This document shows, piece after piece, positions 44,201 to 54,500 of a DNA stretch of 64,000 nt. The position numbers were made by a program, and so were the translations under genes. Source of the DNA: Bacteroidota bacterium (GTDB lineage: Bacteria; Bacteroidota; Bacteroidia; JABEUT01); contig JABCZW010000005.1 in NCBI GenBank assembly GCA_013289475.1, forward strand, positions 21,009 through 85,008, given 5' to 3'. How positions within the stretch are numbered: position 1 is the first letter of the stretch; each line of letters starts with the position of its first letter. The notes beneath the pieces are model-generated. The model had not been told where the DNA came from. It made no database searches and was given only the letters and a program-made list of their open reading frames with translations.

Positions 44201-45884
44201 TATCGTAACCACCACCTGAATTTTGCGAAGGCTGATTGATATAACTTGCAGGGTTAAGCGCAGGGACAGGTACACTCATTAAAATATTTAACTGGCTTGG
44301 AGTCCAGCCATAATTGTATACTAAATCAGATGATGCAGATATAGCCATATAAGCAGGGCTTCCCGCAGGGTCAACCACTAAACGGTCAACGTCCCAATAT
44401 GCTTGCGGTGTACCTAATGGGTTAACAGGTACAATAGCCGACATATTAGTGTCTAACATGGCAGCCTGGCCACTGGGAGCATTTGTTCCGCCACCGCCAA
44501 TAACCACCTGGCCGGTACACCTGTTATAACAGGCTCTCCACATTTCACGCATGCTATTACTGCCGGGGAAAGTAGCCATCAACGTATTGTTACTTACTTT
44601 CAACGCTTTGGCACCAATACCTACATAATAGTTACCCTCGGTAATATAACATGTGCCTGTAGCCTTATCTGTTGCAAAGTCGCCATAATAAAAAGGGTCA
44701 AAAGTTGCTGAGTTTGTTGTGTATGTCCACTGCCACGTTCCCGAACTGTTGAACTTTGAAAGCTGAAAAGGATTATATCCGCCATATACATATACATTAC
44801 CTTTATTATCAAAATCACAATCATAAGCAGCATCATATCCGCCTGCGGTTAATAAAGGGTCAACGCTGAATGTAGGATCAATTACTAATGTCTTGGTATT
44901 ATCATAAGACTTAGGAAATGTAAAAGATTCTTCATTGCCATTTATTGTGGCATTCACTTCAACTTTGCCATTATTATCCTGGTAAAAACCTATAGGCGCA
45001 GTTTCTCTGAAAGTGCCCATTTTTTCTGTGTTTACATGTAAAATGGAACTATCGCCAATACTCAAATCCTTCAGGCCATCATATACTATTTTAAGCTTTG
45101 AAATATCAGCACCTGGATGAGCAATTACCGTATATTCTATAGCTATTTTATCTTTAGGTATAGTATACTCTATGTCAATTCCGGGGTAAATATCATGGTA
45201 AACAAGCTTACCATAAGTATTGGCTTTTATAGAGATATTGTTTTTTATTGTATAGCCATACTGCCCTATGTTTGGGTTTTCTGCAGTAATTGTTGCATTA
45301 GGATTGCATCCGGCCCAGGTTACATTTAAACAATGCAGAGTATGCTTAATATCTTTTGCCTTATCATCCTCGTCTTCCTTACCTTTTCCCTTTTCAGGCA
45401 TCATAACCTCATCAAAGGTGTACACAATACCACTTTGAGTGAAATATGTTTTTACGCCGCTAAGTAATGCCTGGTATAATATTTTTTTACTACCCTTTAT
45501 ATTTCCATCAAATTGTCCCTGGTTTTCAATAAATACCTTTTGATCAAAAGGATTAGCCCCCCACTTTTTTGATAAATGAGGTACGCCATCACCCTGACCT
45601 TGGGTTCCGCCCTGACCTTGCTTATTATTTTTTGTCCAATCAGGCTCCGATGAAACCGTACCTTTTACAGTGTTTTCATTCTGCTTTACCTCATTTGCAG
45701 GTGTAGTAATTTGCTGGTTTGAAGAACCTTGCGCAGATTTATACGCAGGGGCAAAAGTAGCTTTGGTCTGGCCGTTCACATGTGGTGCAAAGAACGTAAC
45801 TACTACAATAAGGAGAGAATAAATAACCAATGTAAGGTTAAATGACTTCCTATAAAAAAAGAGTGCAGGGTACTTTTTTTTCAT
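38289..45884 (-). CDS. Giant Ig-repeat surface protein B with DUF7948-like head and CHU_C domain
   Basis: 2531 residues. The signal peptide is long (hydrophobic core LTLVIYSLLIVVVTFFAPHV). A low-complexity linker follows (KQGQGGTQGQGDG). Residues about 115-350 match the N-terminal domain found ahead of SBBP propellers ('FIENQGQFDGNI', 'LVYHDIYPGIDIEY', 'TLVIDPTFSV'), and residues about 350-715 look like a propeller. A SprB-like repeat (TTCGLSNGSATANLTI) comes next. Eight type 1 repeats (PTLGSNSPICAGATLNL...SYSWTGPNAF, about 780-1436) and twelve type 2 repeats (to about 2340) follow. A PKD domain and a CHU_C domain ('IPNVFTPNNDGQNDVFHVKA' to QLIRN) end it. Likely a T9SS-exported adhesin. Its right-hand neighbours are paralogues. 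Confidence 0.93.
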   Translation of the reverse strand: MKKKYPALFFYRKSFNLTLVIYSLLIVVVTFFAPHVNGQTKATFAPAYKSAQGSSNQQITTPANEVKQNENTVKGTVSSEPDWTKNNKQGQGGTQGQGDGVPHLSKKWGANPFDQKVFIENQGQFDGNIKGSKKILYQALLSGVKTYFTQSGIVYTFDEVMMPEKGKGKEDEDDKAKDIKHTLHCLNVTWAGCNPNATITAENPNIGQYGYTIKNNISIKANTYGKLVYHDIYPGIDIEYTIPKDKIAIEYTVIAHPGADISKLKIVYDGLKDLSIGDSSILHVNTEKMGTFRETAPIGFYQDNNGKVEVNATINGNEESFTFPKSYDNTKTLVIDPTFSVDPLLTAGGYDAAYDCDFDNKGNVYVYGGYNPFQLSKFNSSGTWQWTYTTNSATFDPFYYGDFATDKATGTCYITEGNYYVGIGAKALKVSNNTLMATFPGSNSMREMWRACYNRCTGQVVIGGGGTNAPSGQAAMLDTNMSAIVPVNPLGTPQAYWDVDRLVVDPAGSPAYMAISASSDLVYNYGWTPSQLNILMSVPVPALNPASYINQPSQNSGGGYDNLFEVNSILYMGPGVYGGSATTNGMNGMAATSSWLYMYDGYRLTRHAKASGAYNSSVLVSGYNSNYFGAGETDVYWGGLDADACDNLYVGSGTNILVYNTSLAYTGTSFGMPNNIYDIVLGANDAVIFSCGNGFVEAINNTNITVNASTVVSPTTCGLSNGSATANLTICGSAPGGVSYSWSPGGQATQTATGLAAGTYTVTMSFGCGESFTATAVIGASSPPVAPSLGSNSPICAGQTLNLTSSSAGATSYNWTGPNAFSSGAQNPSIAGATTAASGTYTCTASAAGCTSGPSTISVTVNASPATPTLGSNSPICAGSTLNLTASSAGATSYSWTGPNAFASGSQNPSIVGATTAASGTYSCTATGPGGCTSTIATIAVTVNAIPAAPTLGSNSPICAGATLNLTATSAGATGYTWTGPNAFASGVQNPSIIGATTAASGTYSVTATKAGCTSPQATITVVVNPVPPAPTVGSNSPICAGATLNLTATSAGATGYSWTGPNAFASGVQNPSIVGATTAASGTYTVTASAAGCTSSQATIAVVVNATPPAPTLGSNSPICAGSTLNLTATSAGATSYSWTGPNAFVSGSQNPSIAGATTAATGTYTCTATGPGGCTSAIATIAITVNAIPAAPTTGSNSPICAGATLNLTATSAGATGYSWTGPNAFASGVQNPSIVGATTAASGTYTVTANKAGCTSPQATITVVVNPVPPAPTLGSNSPICAGSTLNLTATSAGATGYSWTGPNAFVSAAQNPSIPGATTAASGTYTCTATGPGGCSSAIATIVVTVNPIPAAPTTGSNSPICAGSTLNLTATSAGATSYSWTGPNAFVSAVQNPSIAGATTAASGTYTVTAKAAGCTSPVGTITVVVNPIPTLTVSPASPTICPGGNVNLTGSGASTYTWSPATNLSATTGAVVNASPGSTTTYTVTGTSAGCPSAPVSVVVNVAASLAVTINPITPSICTGGAGVTLNGNGAATYTWKASAGLSCTNCASTIANPLTTTTYTVYGASGGCSDSAKVTVTVNPTPTVNINITGISAAICPGDSLGLIGSGASTYAWTPATGVACTSCATTNVSPAVTTTYTLTGTNAGGCSSTATQVVTVYPKPVISVSLTKPTICAGDTVYLNASGGASYTWAPGTGLNTTVGASVIANPSTTATYTVSAKGVGGCPAKDSVIITVLPKPVVTVTPPTPAVCKGDSIALTANGAANYVWSPSTGLTVTTGNITTAFPGSTSTYTVIGTSAGGCNDTITTIVKVNPLPVISVNPPTPAICKSDSVTLTAFGATTYVWSPSIGLNTTVGTSVNASPGSTSTYTVTGTDGNGCTSSGSVAISVGTLTVTANASSSTICSGTSSTLTASGAVTYTWKPGTGLSATTGTSVTANPVTSITYTVIGSSGGGCSDSNTVAITVNATPTLSVMAGSPTICFGASGTTITASGATTYSWSPGTGLSSTTDSIVNANAGSTQTYTVTGTSSLGCPSSSTVTIAVDQPKVTASASSPSICFGSTGTSINASGASNYIWTPAVGLSATTGSSVTANPDSSLSYKVVGVDALGCADSANVAITVNSLPVITVSANDTSLCTGNSAIITAGGANNYTWLPVTGLVPSTGAVVTATPSGTVTYTVTGTSAAGCSSSAPITITVNSSPVISILLSGGSVLCPGQSVTMTASGAAVYTWSPSTGLSTTTGASVSATPPTSPMTYKVVGVNGACSDSATQTLTLYPALTATSSTDTICASRNTTVSVTASGGNPGYTYAWTPPVGTGSGPYVVNPGTTTTYSCIVTDGCGSTATGSALVYTKPSPKSIFFPTPDTIAGGQYVSFVDSSTNATSWYWTFGDGGNSTTVYPLYQYLATGKYLVTLVTSNGFGCWDTASDTVYVTEGIFIPNVFTPNNDGQNDVFHVKAGGMKEYHIEIFNRWGEKVFQADSPEIDWDGRSMTGVQESDGDYYYIIRASDYKGKPFNQNGYVQLIRN
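41575..43545 (-). repeat. Array of eight type 1 Ig-like repeats in giant protein B
   Basis: Period about 243-249 bases (81-83 codons). The units are recognisable by 'GSNSPICAG[AS]TLNLTA' and 'WTGPNAF[AV]S'. Units ending in TATGPGGC alternate irregularly with units ending in TASAAGC or TATKAGC. The array is closely related to the one at 56450-58665. Confidence 0.85.
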
Positions 45885-46001
45885 TCTGTCGACGAAATTT
45901 AGTGCCTAATTTATACATTTATACGACATAAATGCATTTAGGTTATATAAAGTTATGCATATTTGATTGTACAGCTAAACCGAAAAATCGAAATAAAAGC
46001 A

Positions 46002-46031
46002 CGAAAACCCTATATTCCTATAGGGTTTTCG
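46002..46031 (-). terminator. Rho-independent terminator after giant protein C
   Basis: Perfect 13-base arms CGAAAACCCTATA (46002-46014) and TATAGGGTTTTCG (46019-46031) with a 4-base loop, 20 bases past the stop of the gene at 46052. On the - strand a TTTTATTT run follows after a few bases. Confidence 0.8.
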
Positions 46032-46051
46032 GTTGATCATCAACTTATAAT

Positions 46052-49000
46052 CTAATTTCTGATTAATTGTAAATATCCCTGGAAATTATACTCTTTCGCA
46101 GTATAATCTGTTGCCTTTATAATGTAATAGTATATTCCGTCCGACTCATCAATACCTGCCGAACTTCTTCCATCCCAATCAATATTTGCCGAATTAGCCA
46201 TAAATAACCTCTCTCCCCAACGGTTAAATATCTCTATATAATATGTTTTCATACCCCCCATAGTTACGTGAAATACATCATTTACACCGTCATTATTCGG
46301 GGTAAACACGTTGGGTATGAATATGGTTTGCAATACATATACTGTATCCGATACAGAGTCTTTGCAGCCACCGTTAGAAGCAGTAAGCGTAACTATATAA
46401 CTGCCAGGTGAAACATACTGGTAATAAGGATTAGGATCTGTAGAAGTACCTTCATTGCCAAATGTCCAATAGTAATTGGTTGTACCTGTACTCTTATTGA
46501 CAAATGAAACATATTGCCCTGCCTGTATAGTATCGGGGGTAGGAACAAATGATGCTTTAGGTGTAGGGAATGTATATACCATAGCTGAATCTTTATTTAC
46601 ATCACCACAACCATCGGTTACAGTACATTCATAATACGTGCTGCCGGCAGGAGTTACTGAAATACTGGTTGTTCCAATGGTTCCATTCCAACTATAAACA
46701 TAGCCGGGTTTACCACCACTTGCATTTACAGTTACAGCGGCATTATTTCCAATACATATTGAATCTCCGCGCATGGTCATTACAAATGGCGGATAAACAA
46801 ATACAGATTGGCTCGCAGCGCCGGCACATACTCCGTTGCTGTCCACCACACTATATACTGTAGTGCCCGATGGACTAACCGTTATACTGCTTGTAGTTGC
46901 ACCATTGCTCCACAGGTAACTACCCGCAACACCATTTGCAGTAAGCGTTATACTTTGCCCCTGGCAAATACTGTCGCTTCCCGATGAACTTATAGTTACA
47001 GTTGGTGTAGTATTTACGGTAATGGTTATCATGGCACTGTCAGAGCAACCGCCTGCATTGCTTCCATATACTGTATAAGTTAATGTAGTACCCGGAGTTG
47101 CCGTAACCGTTGCACCTGTGGTGGCACTCAAGCCTGTACCCGGATTCCAGGTATAACTTGTCGCACCCGTAGCAGTAAGTGTAGTAGAATTACCTGCACA
47201 AATAGAGGGCTGCCCTGCATTTACATTAATAGTTGGCATTGAGTCGACAGTTATGGTAACATTAGCTGAATCGGCACATGAGCCGCTTGAACCCACTACT
47301 TTATATGTTGTAGTAACTGTAGGTGTTGCTATTGGATTAGGACATGTAGCACAGCTCAGGCCTGTTGCCGGAGTCCATGTAAAGCTTGCAGCGCCATTAG
47401 CGCTCAGGCTCACACTTCCACCTGTACATAATATTGGGGCCGATGGTGTTACTGTAACATTTAGTGAACTTGAAACAGTTATTACCACTGATTGTGTATC
47501 GCTGCAGCCGCCGGCTGTTCCGGTTACGGTATAAGTTGTTGTAACGGTTGGCGTTGCATTTACCGATGCACCCGTGGTGGCGCTTAGTCCAGTTCCCGGT
47601 GACCATGTATATGTTGTACCTCCGCTGGCAATAAGGGTTACATTACCACCCGCGCATATTGCAGGTGAAGCAGGAGCCACACTAACCACAGGGTTTGCGG
47701 TAACTGTGATAACTGCTTTGGCACTATCAGGACATCCGCTCGCATTTTTCCCTGTTACCGTATAGGTTGTGGTAACCGTTGGTGTAGCAGTTACCGATGC
47801 ACCCGTTGTAGCGCTTAAGCCCGTTGCAGGTGACCATGTATAACTTACGCCACCACTGGCATTAATTACTGTCGAGTTTCCTGTGCAAATATTAGGTGTT
47901 ACCGGAACCACTGTTACTGTAGGTGTCGGATAGATAGTTATTACCTGTGTTGCAGTTCCAATACAACCGCCTGCTGTTGTGCCTGTAACCGTATAGGTTG
48001 TTGTTACAGCCGGTTGGGATATTACATAGGCACCCGTGGAAGTATTTAAACCTGCCGCAGGAGACCAGGTATATGTTCCGCCTGCTCCTGCCCCGTTCGC
48101 TATCATACCTACTGTATCGCTTGCGCATACGGCGGGAGAAATTCCGGTAATGTTAATAGTAATAACAGGTGGCGGAGAAACGGTAACTGTCGCCATTGCT
48201 GAATCTTTACAACCGTTGCCGTTGGTTCCTATTACTGTGTATGTTGTAGTTGAGCCGGGCGTTGCTGTTACATTTGTTCCGGTTGAAGAACTTAGGCTGC
48301 CAGCAGGCGACCATGTGTAGCTTACTCCCCCACCTCCTGTTAATATTACATTTCCGCCTGGGCAGATTGTTGGCGCCGGAGGATTTGCTGTTATTACAGG
48401 CAAGGCATTTACTTTAATAACTACTGTGGCAGAATCAGAACATGCTCCACTGCTTCCTACAACAGTATATGTTGTTGCTACCGATGGGTTAGCCCAGGGA
48501 TTGGAGCAACTAACGCAACTGAGTCCGCCTGCGGGTTTCCATGTGTAGGTTGCCGCACCGCCTGCCAATAGTTGTACACTATCGCCTTTACATATAGCAG
48601 GATTGAGCGGGCTAATAGTTACAGCCAATGCGCCGGATACTTTAACAACCACCGTAGTCGGAGCACCCGGGCATCCTCCTGAAGTTCCCGTTACCGTGTA
48701 CGTTGTTGTACTTCCCGGGCTCACATTTATGCTTGAAGTAGTTGCACCTGTATTCCATGAATATGTTGTGGCACCACTGGCTGTGAGAGTTACATTACCA
48801 CCCGGGCAAATGGTAGGATTTGCAGGGCTTACGGTCACTGTCGGAATTGGCTTTATGGTAACACTTACCGTTTGTGTTGCTGTACAGCCTGCAGCCGAAG
48901 TACCGGTTACCGTATATGTTTGTGAAGTTCCGGGGTTAGCGGTTACACTTGTACCTATTGTGGCACTGAGGCCTGTATTCGGCGCCCATGTATATGTGCT

Positions 49001-51211
49001 TGCTCCGCCGGCATTTAATGTGCTGCTACCACCGGGGCATATAGCTGGCGGAGTTGCAGACGCGGTTACTACCGGTGGCGGTGTAATTGTAATAGCAACT
49101 GTTTGTGTATTAGAACAACCACCTGCAGTTGTGCCTGTAACCGTATATGTTTGTGAAGATGCGGGGTTTGCAGTAACAGTAGCACCGGTAGTGGCACTTA
49201 ATCCGGTCGAAGGGCTCCAGGTATATGTGCCTCCTCCTCCCGCGCCACTGGCTGTGAGGTTAACAGTACCACCATTACAAAATGTTGTTGCACCTGATGG
49301 TGTAATTATAATAGTTGGAGGCGGAGTAATTGTTACAACAATACTGGCAGTTGCAGGTAAACAGGCACCTGCCGCAGTACCGGTTACTGTATATGTTGTT
49401 GTAGATGGAGGGCTTGCCACAACAGATGCACCGGTGGTAGCACTCAAGCCTGTTGCGGGAGACCAGGTAAATGTAGTTGCAGTACCAGAAGCATTTAATG
49501 TTACGTTTCCTCCGGCACAAAAAGTTGTTGAACCACTTGCACCTACTGATACAGTTGGTGCACTTCCGTAACCGGACGCAGTAACTGAAGGCGATATGTT
49601 TGACATGGTTGGAGTCAAGACCTGAACAACCGTTTTAAGAGAATATCCTCCACCGGCCGAACCCACACGTGTTACAAGATTATTGGGAGCAGTTGTATAA
49701 TTGTTTCCGGGTACCCAGGTTCTTTCCTGAAGATGGTTAACACCAAATCCCGGTGTTACATCGGTTACAGTTATGGTAGGTTTTACGCTGCATAATCCTC
49801 CGTTCGAAGCTCCTGAACTGAATTTAGCCACCATTAACCCATAATTACCACCTGCACCTAAAGAAGCGTTCCCAAGTAATAAATATGAATCAGAACTTAA
49901 CTCTGCCACACCCGGGCCATACCATGCACTGTTATCAGTTCCGTCAAGGCCCGAAGTACCTATTTGCATATCATTAACAACAGCACCGCTGATTGGGTTA
50001 ACTTCCATTGATATTAGATCGGTTGAGCCATACCCGGCTGGGTCCTGTGTCCAAGCACCCACCAGCACATTTCCATTAGAAAGTGTAGTAATAGTACGTG
50101 CGGCAAACCCACTGCTTCCTGCAATAGTATATTCTTTAGCATAGCTTACAAAACCTGTAGTGCCTATCCTCACTATTAATACTCCACCATTATCCTGTGC
50201 CAAACCTGCAACCATAAAATCTCCAGAACCATCATTTAACTGGGTAATACTATGTCCGGCTTCCCATGCGGTAGTTGTACTGGGGTTTCCTGTGCCCATG
50301 TAAAAAGTCTTTGCCCATTGCGGGTTTCCAAGGGTGTCGGTTTTCATAATGAACATCTGCACACGCCATACACCACCGCCCGGGCTATATTGATCTACTG
50401 TAAGGCCGGTAATATATAAACCATTTGTAGCTTTATCGTACCAAAAATCTTCCGGTGCATCATTACGTGTTGAATCAGCACTTACAATATTGAAAAAGTT
50501 ATATGCTAATCCGATAGTCTTTGTAAATACAGTATCATTTGGTGCGCCTGTATTTATTTTGGCAATAAAAATATCACCTGAAGGCGTGTATCCTCCCGTA
50601 CCTCCGCCCACCTGGTATCCTCCGTCAAAAGTAGCAGGGCTTCCACCCGCTTCTGAAAGAGTACCCATATAATAATAATTCCCACCGGGTGTAGATTTAG
50701 CCACATTACCAACCGACCATGCCCCATCGCCAAAAGCAGTTTCCGAAGTAAAATCTAATGAAAGAACAGGATTTCCTGTACTATCTATTTTGGTAAAATT
50801 ACCCCATTGGCCAAATGTTACAGGGTTTGCATTCTGGTCAAGGCCCCCGATAACCATATCGGTTGGAACACTTCCGTATGTATCAGGCCAAATGCTGTAT
50901 GGCTCATTACCGTTACCGGGATTAACAAAGTTTACCTGGTGTGCCCAGTTAAGTTTTCCGTTAGTATCGGTTTTAAAAATCACATAATCAACCGGAGCAG
51001 AACCACCGGCCCATACATCGCCAATACCATAAATGTGCCCTCCATTAACCACATTTGAATTGGCACGGTTACAATTAACACTGAATTGCGAACCTGCGCC
51101 GGGCAGATAATACTGATCGAGGTAATACTGCGCCATTACAGACTTGCCTGCAAATAGTAATAAGGAAATAAAAATTATTAACCTGGTTTTCATTTTGCCG
51201 TTCTCTTTCAT
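46052..51211 (-). CDS. Giant Ig-repeat surface protein C with CHU_C domain
   Basis: 1719 residues. An ATG six codons in (51193) gives the more usual signal peptide MKTRLIIFISLLLFAGKSVM and may be the true start. The head (about 30-540) resembles a secreted propeller ('YVIFKTDTNGKLNWAHQVNF', 'FIMKTDTLGNPQWAKTFYMG'). About thirteen type 2 Ig-like repeats follow (about 552-1550), including two with a CxxC (GLSCVSC, GLSCATC). Then come a PKD domain ('YYWTFGNEGTSTDPNPYYQY') and CHU_C ('IPNVFTPNNDGVNDVFHVTM' to QGYLQLIRN). The end of its repeat region closely resembles that of the gene at 51546. It has its own strong promoter and terminator. Adhesive or structural surface role inferred from architecture. 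Confidence 0.93.
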   Translation of the reverse strand: MKENGKMKTRLIIFISLLLFAGKSVMAQYYLDQYYLPGAGSQFSVNCNRANSNVVNGGHIYGIGDVWAGGSAPVDYVIFKTDTNGKLNWAHQVNFVNPGNGNEPYSIWPDTYGSVPTDMVIGGLDQNANPVTFGQWGNFTKIDSTGNPVLSLDFTSETAFGDGAWSVGNVAKSTPGGNYYYMGTLSEAGGSPATFDGGYQVGGGTGGYTPSGDIFIAKINTGAPNDTVFTKTIGLAYNFFNIVSADSTRNDAPEDFWYDKATNGLYITGLTVDQYSPGGGVWRVQMFIMKTDTLGNPQWAKTFYMGTGNPSTTTAWEAGHSITQLNDGSGDFMVAGLAQDNGGVLIVRIGTTGFVSYAKEYTIAGSSGFAARTITTLSNGNVLVGAWTQDPAGYGSTDLISMEVNPISGAVVNDMQIGTSGLDGTDNSAWYGPGVAELSSDSYLLLGNASLGAGGNYGLMVAKFSSGASNGGLCSVKPTITVTDVTPGFGVNHLQERTWVPGNNYTTAPNNLVTRVGSAGGGYSLKTVVQVLTPTMSNISPSVTASGYGSAPTVSVGASGSTTFCAGGNVTLNASGTATTFTWSPATGLSATTGASVVASPPSTTTYTVTGTAAGACLPATASIVVTITPPPTIIITPSGATTFCNGGTVNLTASGAGGGGTYTWSPSTGLSATTGATVTANPASSQTYTVTGTTAGGCSNTQTVAITITPPPVVTASATPPAICPGGSSTLNAGGASTYTWAPNTGLSATIGTSVTANPGTSQTYTVTGTSAAGCTATQTVSVTIKPIPTVTVSPANPTICPGGNVTLTASGATTYSWNTGATTSSINVSPGSTTTYTVTGTSGGCPGAPTTVVVKVSGALAVTISPLNPAICKGDSVQLLAGGAATYTWKPAGGLSCVSCSNPWANPSVATTYTVVGSSGACSDSATVVIKVNALPVITANPPAPTICPGGNVILTGGGGVSYTWSPAGSLSSSTGTNVTATPGSTTTYTVIGTNGNGCKDSAMATVTVSPPPVITINITGISPAVCASDTVGMIANGAGAGGTYTWSPAAGLNTSTGAYVISQPAVTTTYTVTGTTAGGCIGTATQVITIYPTPTVTVVPVTPNICTGNSTVINASGGVSYTWSPATGLSATTGASVTATPTVTTTYTVTGKNASGCPDSAKAVITVTANPVVSVAPASPAICAGGNVTLIASGGTTYTWSPGTGLSATTGASVNATPTVTTTYTVTGTAGGCSDTQSVVITVSSSLNVTVTPSAPILCTGGSVSLSANGAASFTWTPATGLSCATCPNPIATPTVTTTYKVVGSSGSCADSANVTITVDSMPTINVNAGQPSICAGNSTTLTATGATSYTWNPGTGLSATTGATVTATPGTTLTYTVYGSNAGGCSDSAMITITVNTTPTVTISSSGSDSICQGQSITLTANGVAGSYLWSNGATTSSITVSPSGTTVYSVVDSNGVCAGAASQSVFVYPPFVMTMRGDSICIGNNAAVTVNASGGKPGYVYSWNGTIGTTSISVTPAGSTYYECTVTDGCGDVNKDSAMVYTFPTPKASFVPTPDTIQAGQYVSFVNKSTGTTNYYWTFGNEGTSTDPNPYYQYVSPGSYIVTLTASNGGCKDSVSDTVYVLQTIFIPNVFTPNNDGVNDVFHVTMGGMKTYYIEIFNRWGERLFMANSANIDWDGRSSAGIDESDGIYYYIIKATDYTAKEYNFQGYLQLIRN

Positions 51212-51545
51212 AGTAGTTTTAATTACTCTAACGAATTCGAATTACGGCTCTCAGCTTTTATGAATAAACGCACCAGGTGTGGCATTCATTCAATAGATAT
51301 TTTGTTTTATACTTTATTTATTCATTTAAATAAGTTTAACAAAGAACCCGCCAGAGAGTATCGTTTTTCTCAATCTATAAGTTGTAGCTGTATCAAAGGT
51401 AAGTATTTTCATTAAACATACAAAGCTTTTTCTGTTATTTTTTTCAACGGCTGTTTAAAAGATAAATGCATTTATTCTACATAGAAAACAGCATAATAAT
51501 AATCACTTATTAAGAAGCTTTTTCTAAAAGAATAAGTCTGCTTTA
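51212..51545. other. 334-base intergenic region
   Basis: AT-rich DNA between two giant genes. It holds the promoter at 51394-51424. I see no reading frame worth calling and no clear terminator for the gene at 51546; AGAAGCTTTTTCT near 51513 is only a weak candidate for a hairpin. Confidence 0.6.
51394..51424 (-). promoter_or_regulatory. Promoter for giant protein C
   Basis: On the - strand: TTTG (51421-51424), exactly 19 bases of spacer, then TACCTTTG (51394-51401), an exact fit to TTTG-N19-TAnnTTTG. The predicted start near 51387 leaves an untranslated leader of about 175 bases. Confidence 0.7.
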
Positions 51546-54500
51546 TCAATTCCTTATAAGCTGAATAGCGCCCTGGAAATTATAGGTTTTACCAGTGAAA
51601 TCGGTAGCTTTTATAATGTAATAATACGTTCCATCTGATTCGGCAACACCCGTCATACTTCTTCCATCCCAATCAATTTGAGGAGAGTCTGCAATAAATA
51701 GTTTTTCGCCCCAGCGGTTAAATATTTCAATATTATATGTTTTCATGCCGCCGATAGTTACATGGAATACATCATTATTTCCGTCATTATTAGGCGTAAA
51801 TACGTTTGGTATAAAAATATTCTGGGTTACAAACACTGTGTCTGATGCTGAATCGCGGCAACCACCGTTAGATGCTGTAAGTGTTACCACATAAGCCCCG
51901 GGAGTATTGTATTCATAATATGGTATCCTGGCAGTATCTGTGCCCCCGTCTCCAAATGTCCAGAAATAATTAGTTGTGCCTGTACTTGTATTTATAAAGC
52001 CTACAAACTGGCCCGCCTGAACAGTATCGGGTGAAGGCATGAACGAAACCTTAGGTGTAGGATAAGTAAACACCATAGCAGAATCGCTAGTTACATCGCC
52101 GCAACCATCAGTTACCGTGCAAGCATAATAAGGGTTAACCGATGAAGTAGTAACCATTTTAGGGCCGGGGCCTGTTCCTAGTCCACTACCCCATACATAA
52201 TTATAACCGGGTTTACCACCTGTAGCATTAACACTTATTACCGCCTGGCCTCCTACACACACCGAATCAGCTTTCATGCTTACTACAAACGGAGGATATA
52301 CAAATACAGATTGTGTTGCACTATCAGCACAAGAACCATTGCTTTCCGTTACACTATATGTTCCGGTGCCTGAAGGAGAGATGGTTATACTGCTGGTTGA
52401 AGCTCCGTTACTCCACAAATAACTTCCCGCACCACCTGTCGCCGTAAGTGTTATACTTTGACCGGTACAAATACTATCGCTGCCCGATGACGTAATGGTA
52501 ACTGTAGGGGTAATGTTTACCGCAATGCTCACCATAGCGCTGTCAGCGCATCCACCGGCTGTGCTGCCATATACAGTATATGTAGTACCTACCAAAGGTG
52601 TCGCTGTTATACTCGCACCGGTAGAGGGATTTAAGCTTGTTGCAGGCACCCATGTATAATTGGTTGCTCCACCTGCATTTAATATAGTTGAAGAGCCACT
52701 GCATATAGAATTGCTTGAAGCAGAAACTGTAACTGTTGGTAAAGGAGTAACTATTATAGCTATCGTAATACTATCGGAACAGCTTGCTCCCGAAGTTCCA
52801 GTCATAGTATATGTAGTAGTAACAGCCGGGTTAGCTGTTACACTTGCACCTGTTGTTGCACTTAAACCTGTTGAAGGAGACCATGTGTAATTCACTGCAC
52901 CTGTTCCGGTAATTATAGTTGAACCACCTGAACATATTGCCGGTGGAGCAGCACTGACACCTACTGTAAGACTTCCCACAGTAATTGCAGCAGAAGCCGT
53001 TGAATTACAACCGCCATTTATTCCGGTAACCGTATATGTAGTATTAGATACAGGTACGGCTGTAACTGTTGTGCCTGTTGTTACATTCAAGCCTGTTGAA
53101 GGAGACCATGTATAATTGGTGGCTCCGCTCGCATTTAATTTAACGGAATCGCCATTGCAAATACCGGCTGTAGGCGGAGTAACAATAACGGTTGGAGTTG
53201 GTGTAACTGTAATAACAATACTATCGGTCGCTGTGCATCCGCTGGCCGATCTACCGGTAACAGTATATGTAATAGTTGAGCCCGGTTTTGCAGTAATATT
53301 TGCTCCGGTTGTTGCACTTAATCCTGTTGACGGGCTCCATGTATATACACTTGCACCACCCGCACTGAGTGTAACACTGTCGGCAGAACACATAGTTGTT
53401 GCAGACGGAGTAATTGTTACCGTCGGTGTTGGATATATTGTTATTATTTGTGTTGCCGTTCCGGTACATCCGCCCGCATCGGTACCTGTAACGGTATATG
53501 TAGTAGTTATTCCAGGGCTTGCAACTACATGCACACCTGTTGTGGCGTTCAGTCCTGTTGCAGGAGACCAGGTATACGTTGAAGCTCCTGAAGCAATCAT
53601 TCCAATTGTATCTCCTCCGCAAACGGCCGGTGATATTCCGGTTATGGCAATACTTACCGATGGGCCAGGGCCAACAGCTACGGTTATGTTTGTCGTATCT
53701 GTACATCCGCTTGCATTAATACCTACCACCGTATATGTTTGTGTAGTTGCAAGCGTTGCGTTAACTACTGAACCTGTTGTAGCACTTAAACCCGTAGATG
53801 GTGACCATGTATAATTTGCTGTACCACTTGCAGTAAGTGTAACATTACCGCCAGCACAAACTGTTGGCGTTGGAGGAGTAACCGATATAGTTGGTGTCGG
53901 GTTAACTGTAATAGTAACCGTTGCCGAATCGGCACAACTGCCGCTCGCACCTAATACTGTATATGTTGTTGTCGCACCCGGGCCTGCAGCAGGATTGGAA
54001 CATGTCGTGCAGCTCAGCCCGGTAGCAGGTTTCCAGGAATATGTTGCTGCTCCGTTTGCACTTAATGTTATACTGTCACCTTTACATACAGAAGGCGCAG
54101 GAGGCGTTACCGTTACATTTAATGACGATGCAACCGTTACTACTACAGTAGCGTTTCCATTACATGCACCTGTTGTTCCGGTTACCGAATAAGTTGTAGT
54201 TGAAACAGGGTTAGCATTTACTGTTGATCCTGTAGTCGCACTCAATGCTGTAGATGGTGTCCATGCATATGACGTCGCTCCGGTGGCCGTAAGGTTTACA
54301 TTTCCACCCGGACAAATAGTTGGTGAACCCGGCGCCACATTTACCGTTGGCGTAGGTGTTACATTAACAACTGCAGTAGCACTATCCTTACAACCATTTA
54401 TACTCTTACCCATTACAGAATATGTAACTGTACTTCCGGGCGCAGCCGTTATTGATGCTCCTGTTGTTGCACTCAGGCCTGTTGAAGGGCTCCATGTGTA

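Noticed and set aside
48603..49571. Long + strand reading frame (322 codons) opposite giant gene C, and similar ones at 35391-35978, 53116-53814 and elsewhere
   Set aside because: They lie fully antisense to the Ig repeats and repeat with the same period. Their composition (runs of V, A, T, P) is what the repeat's codon use gives in the opposite frame. They have no start signals and no independent support.
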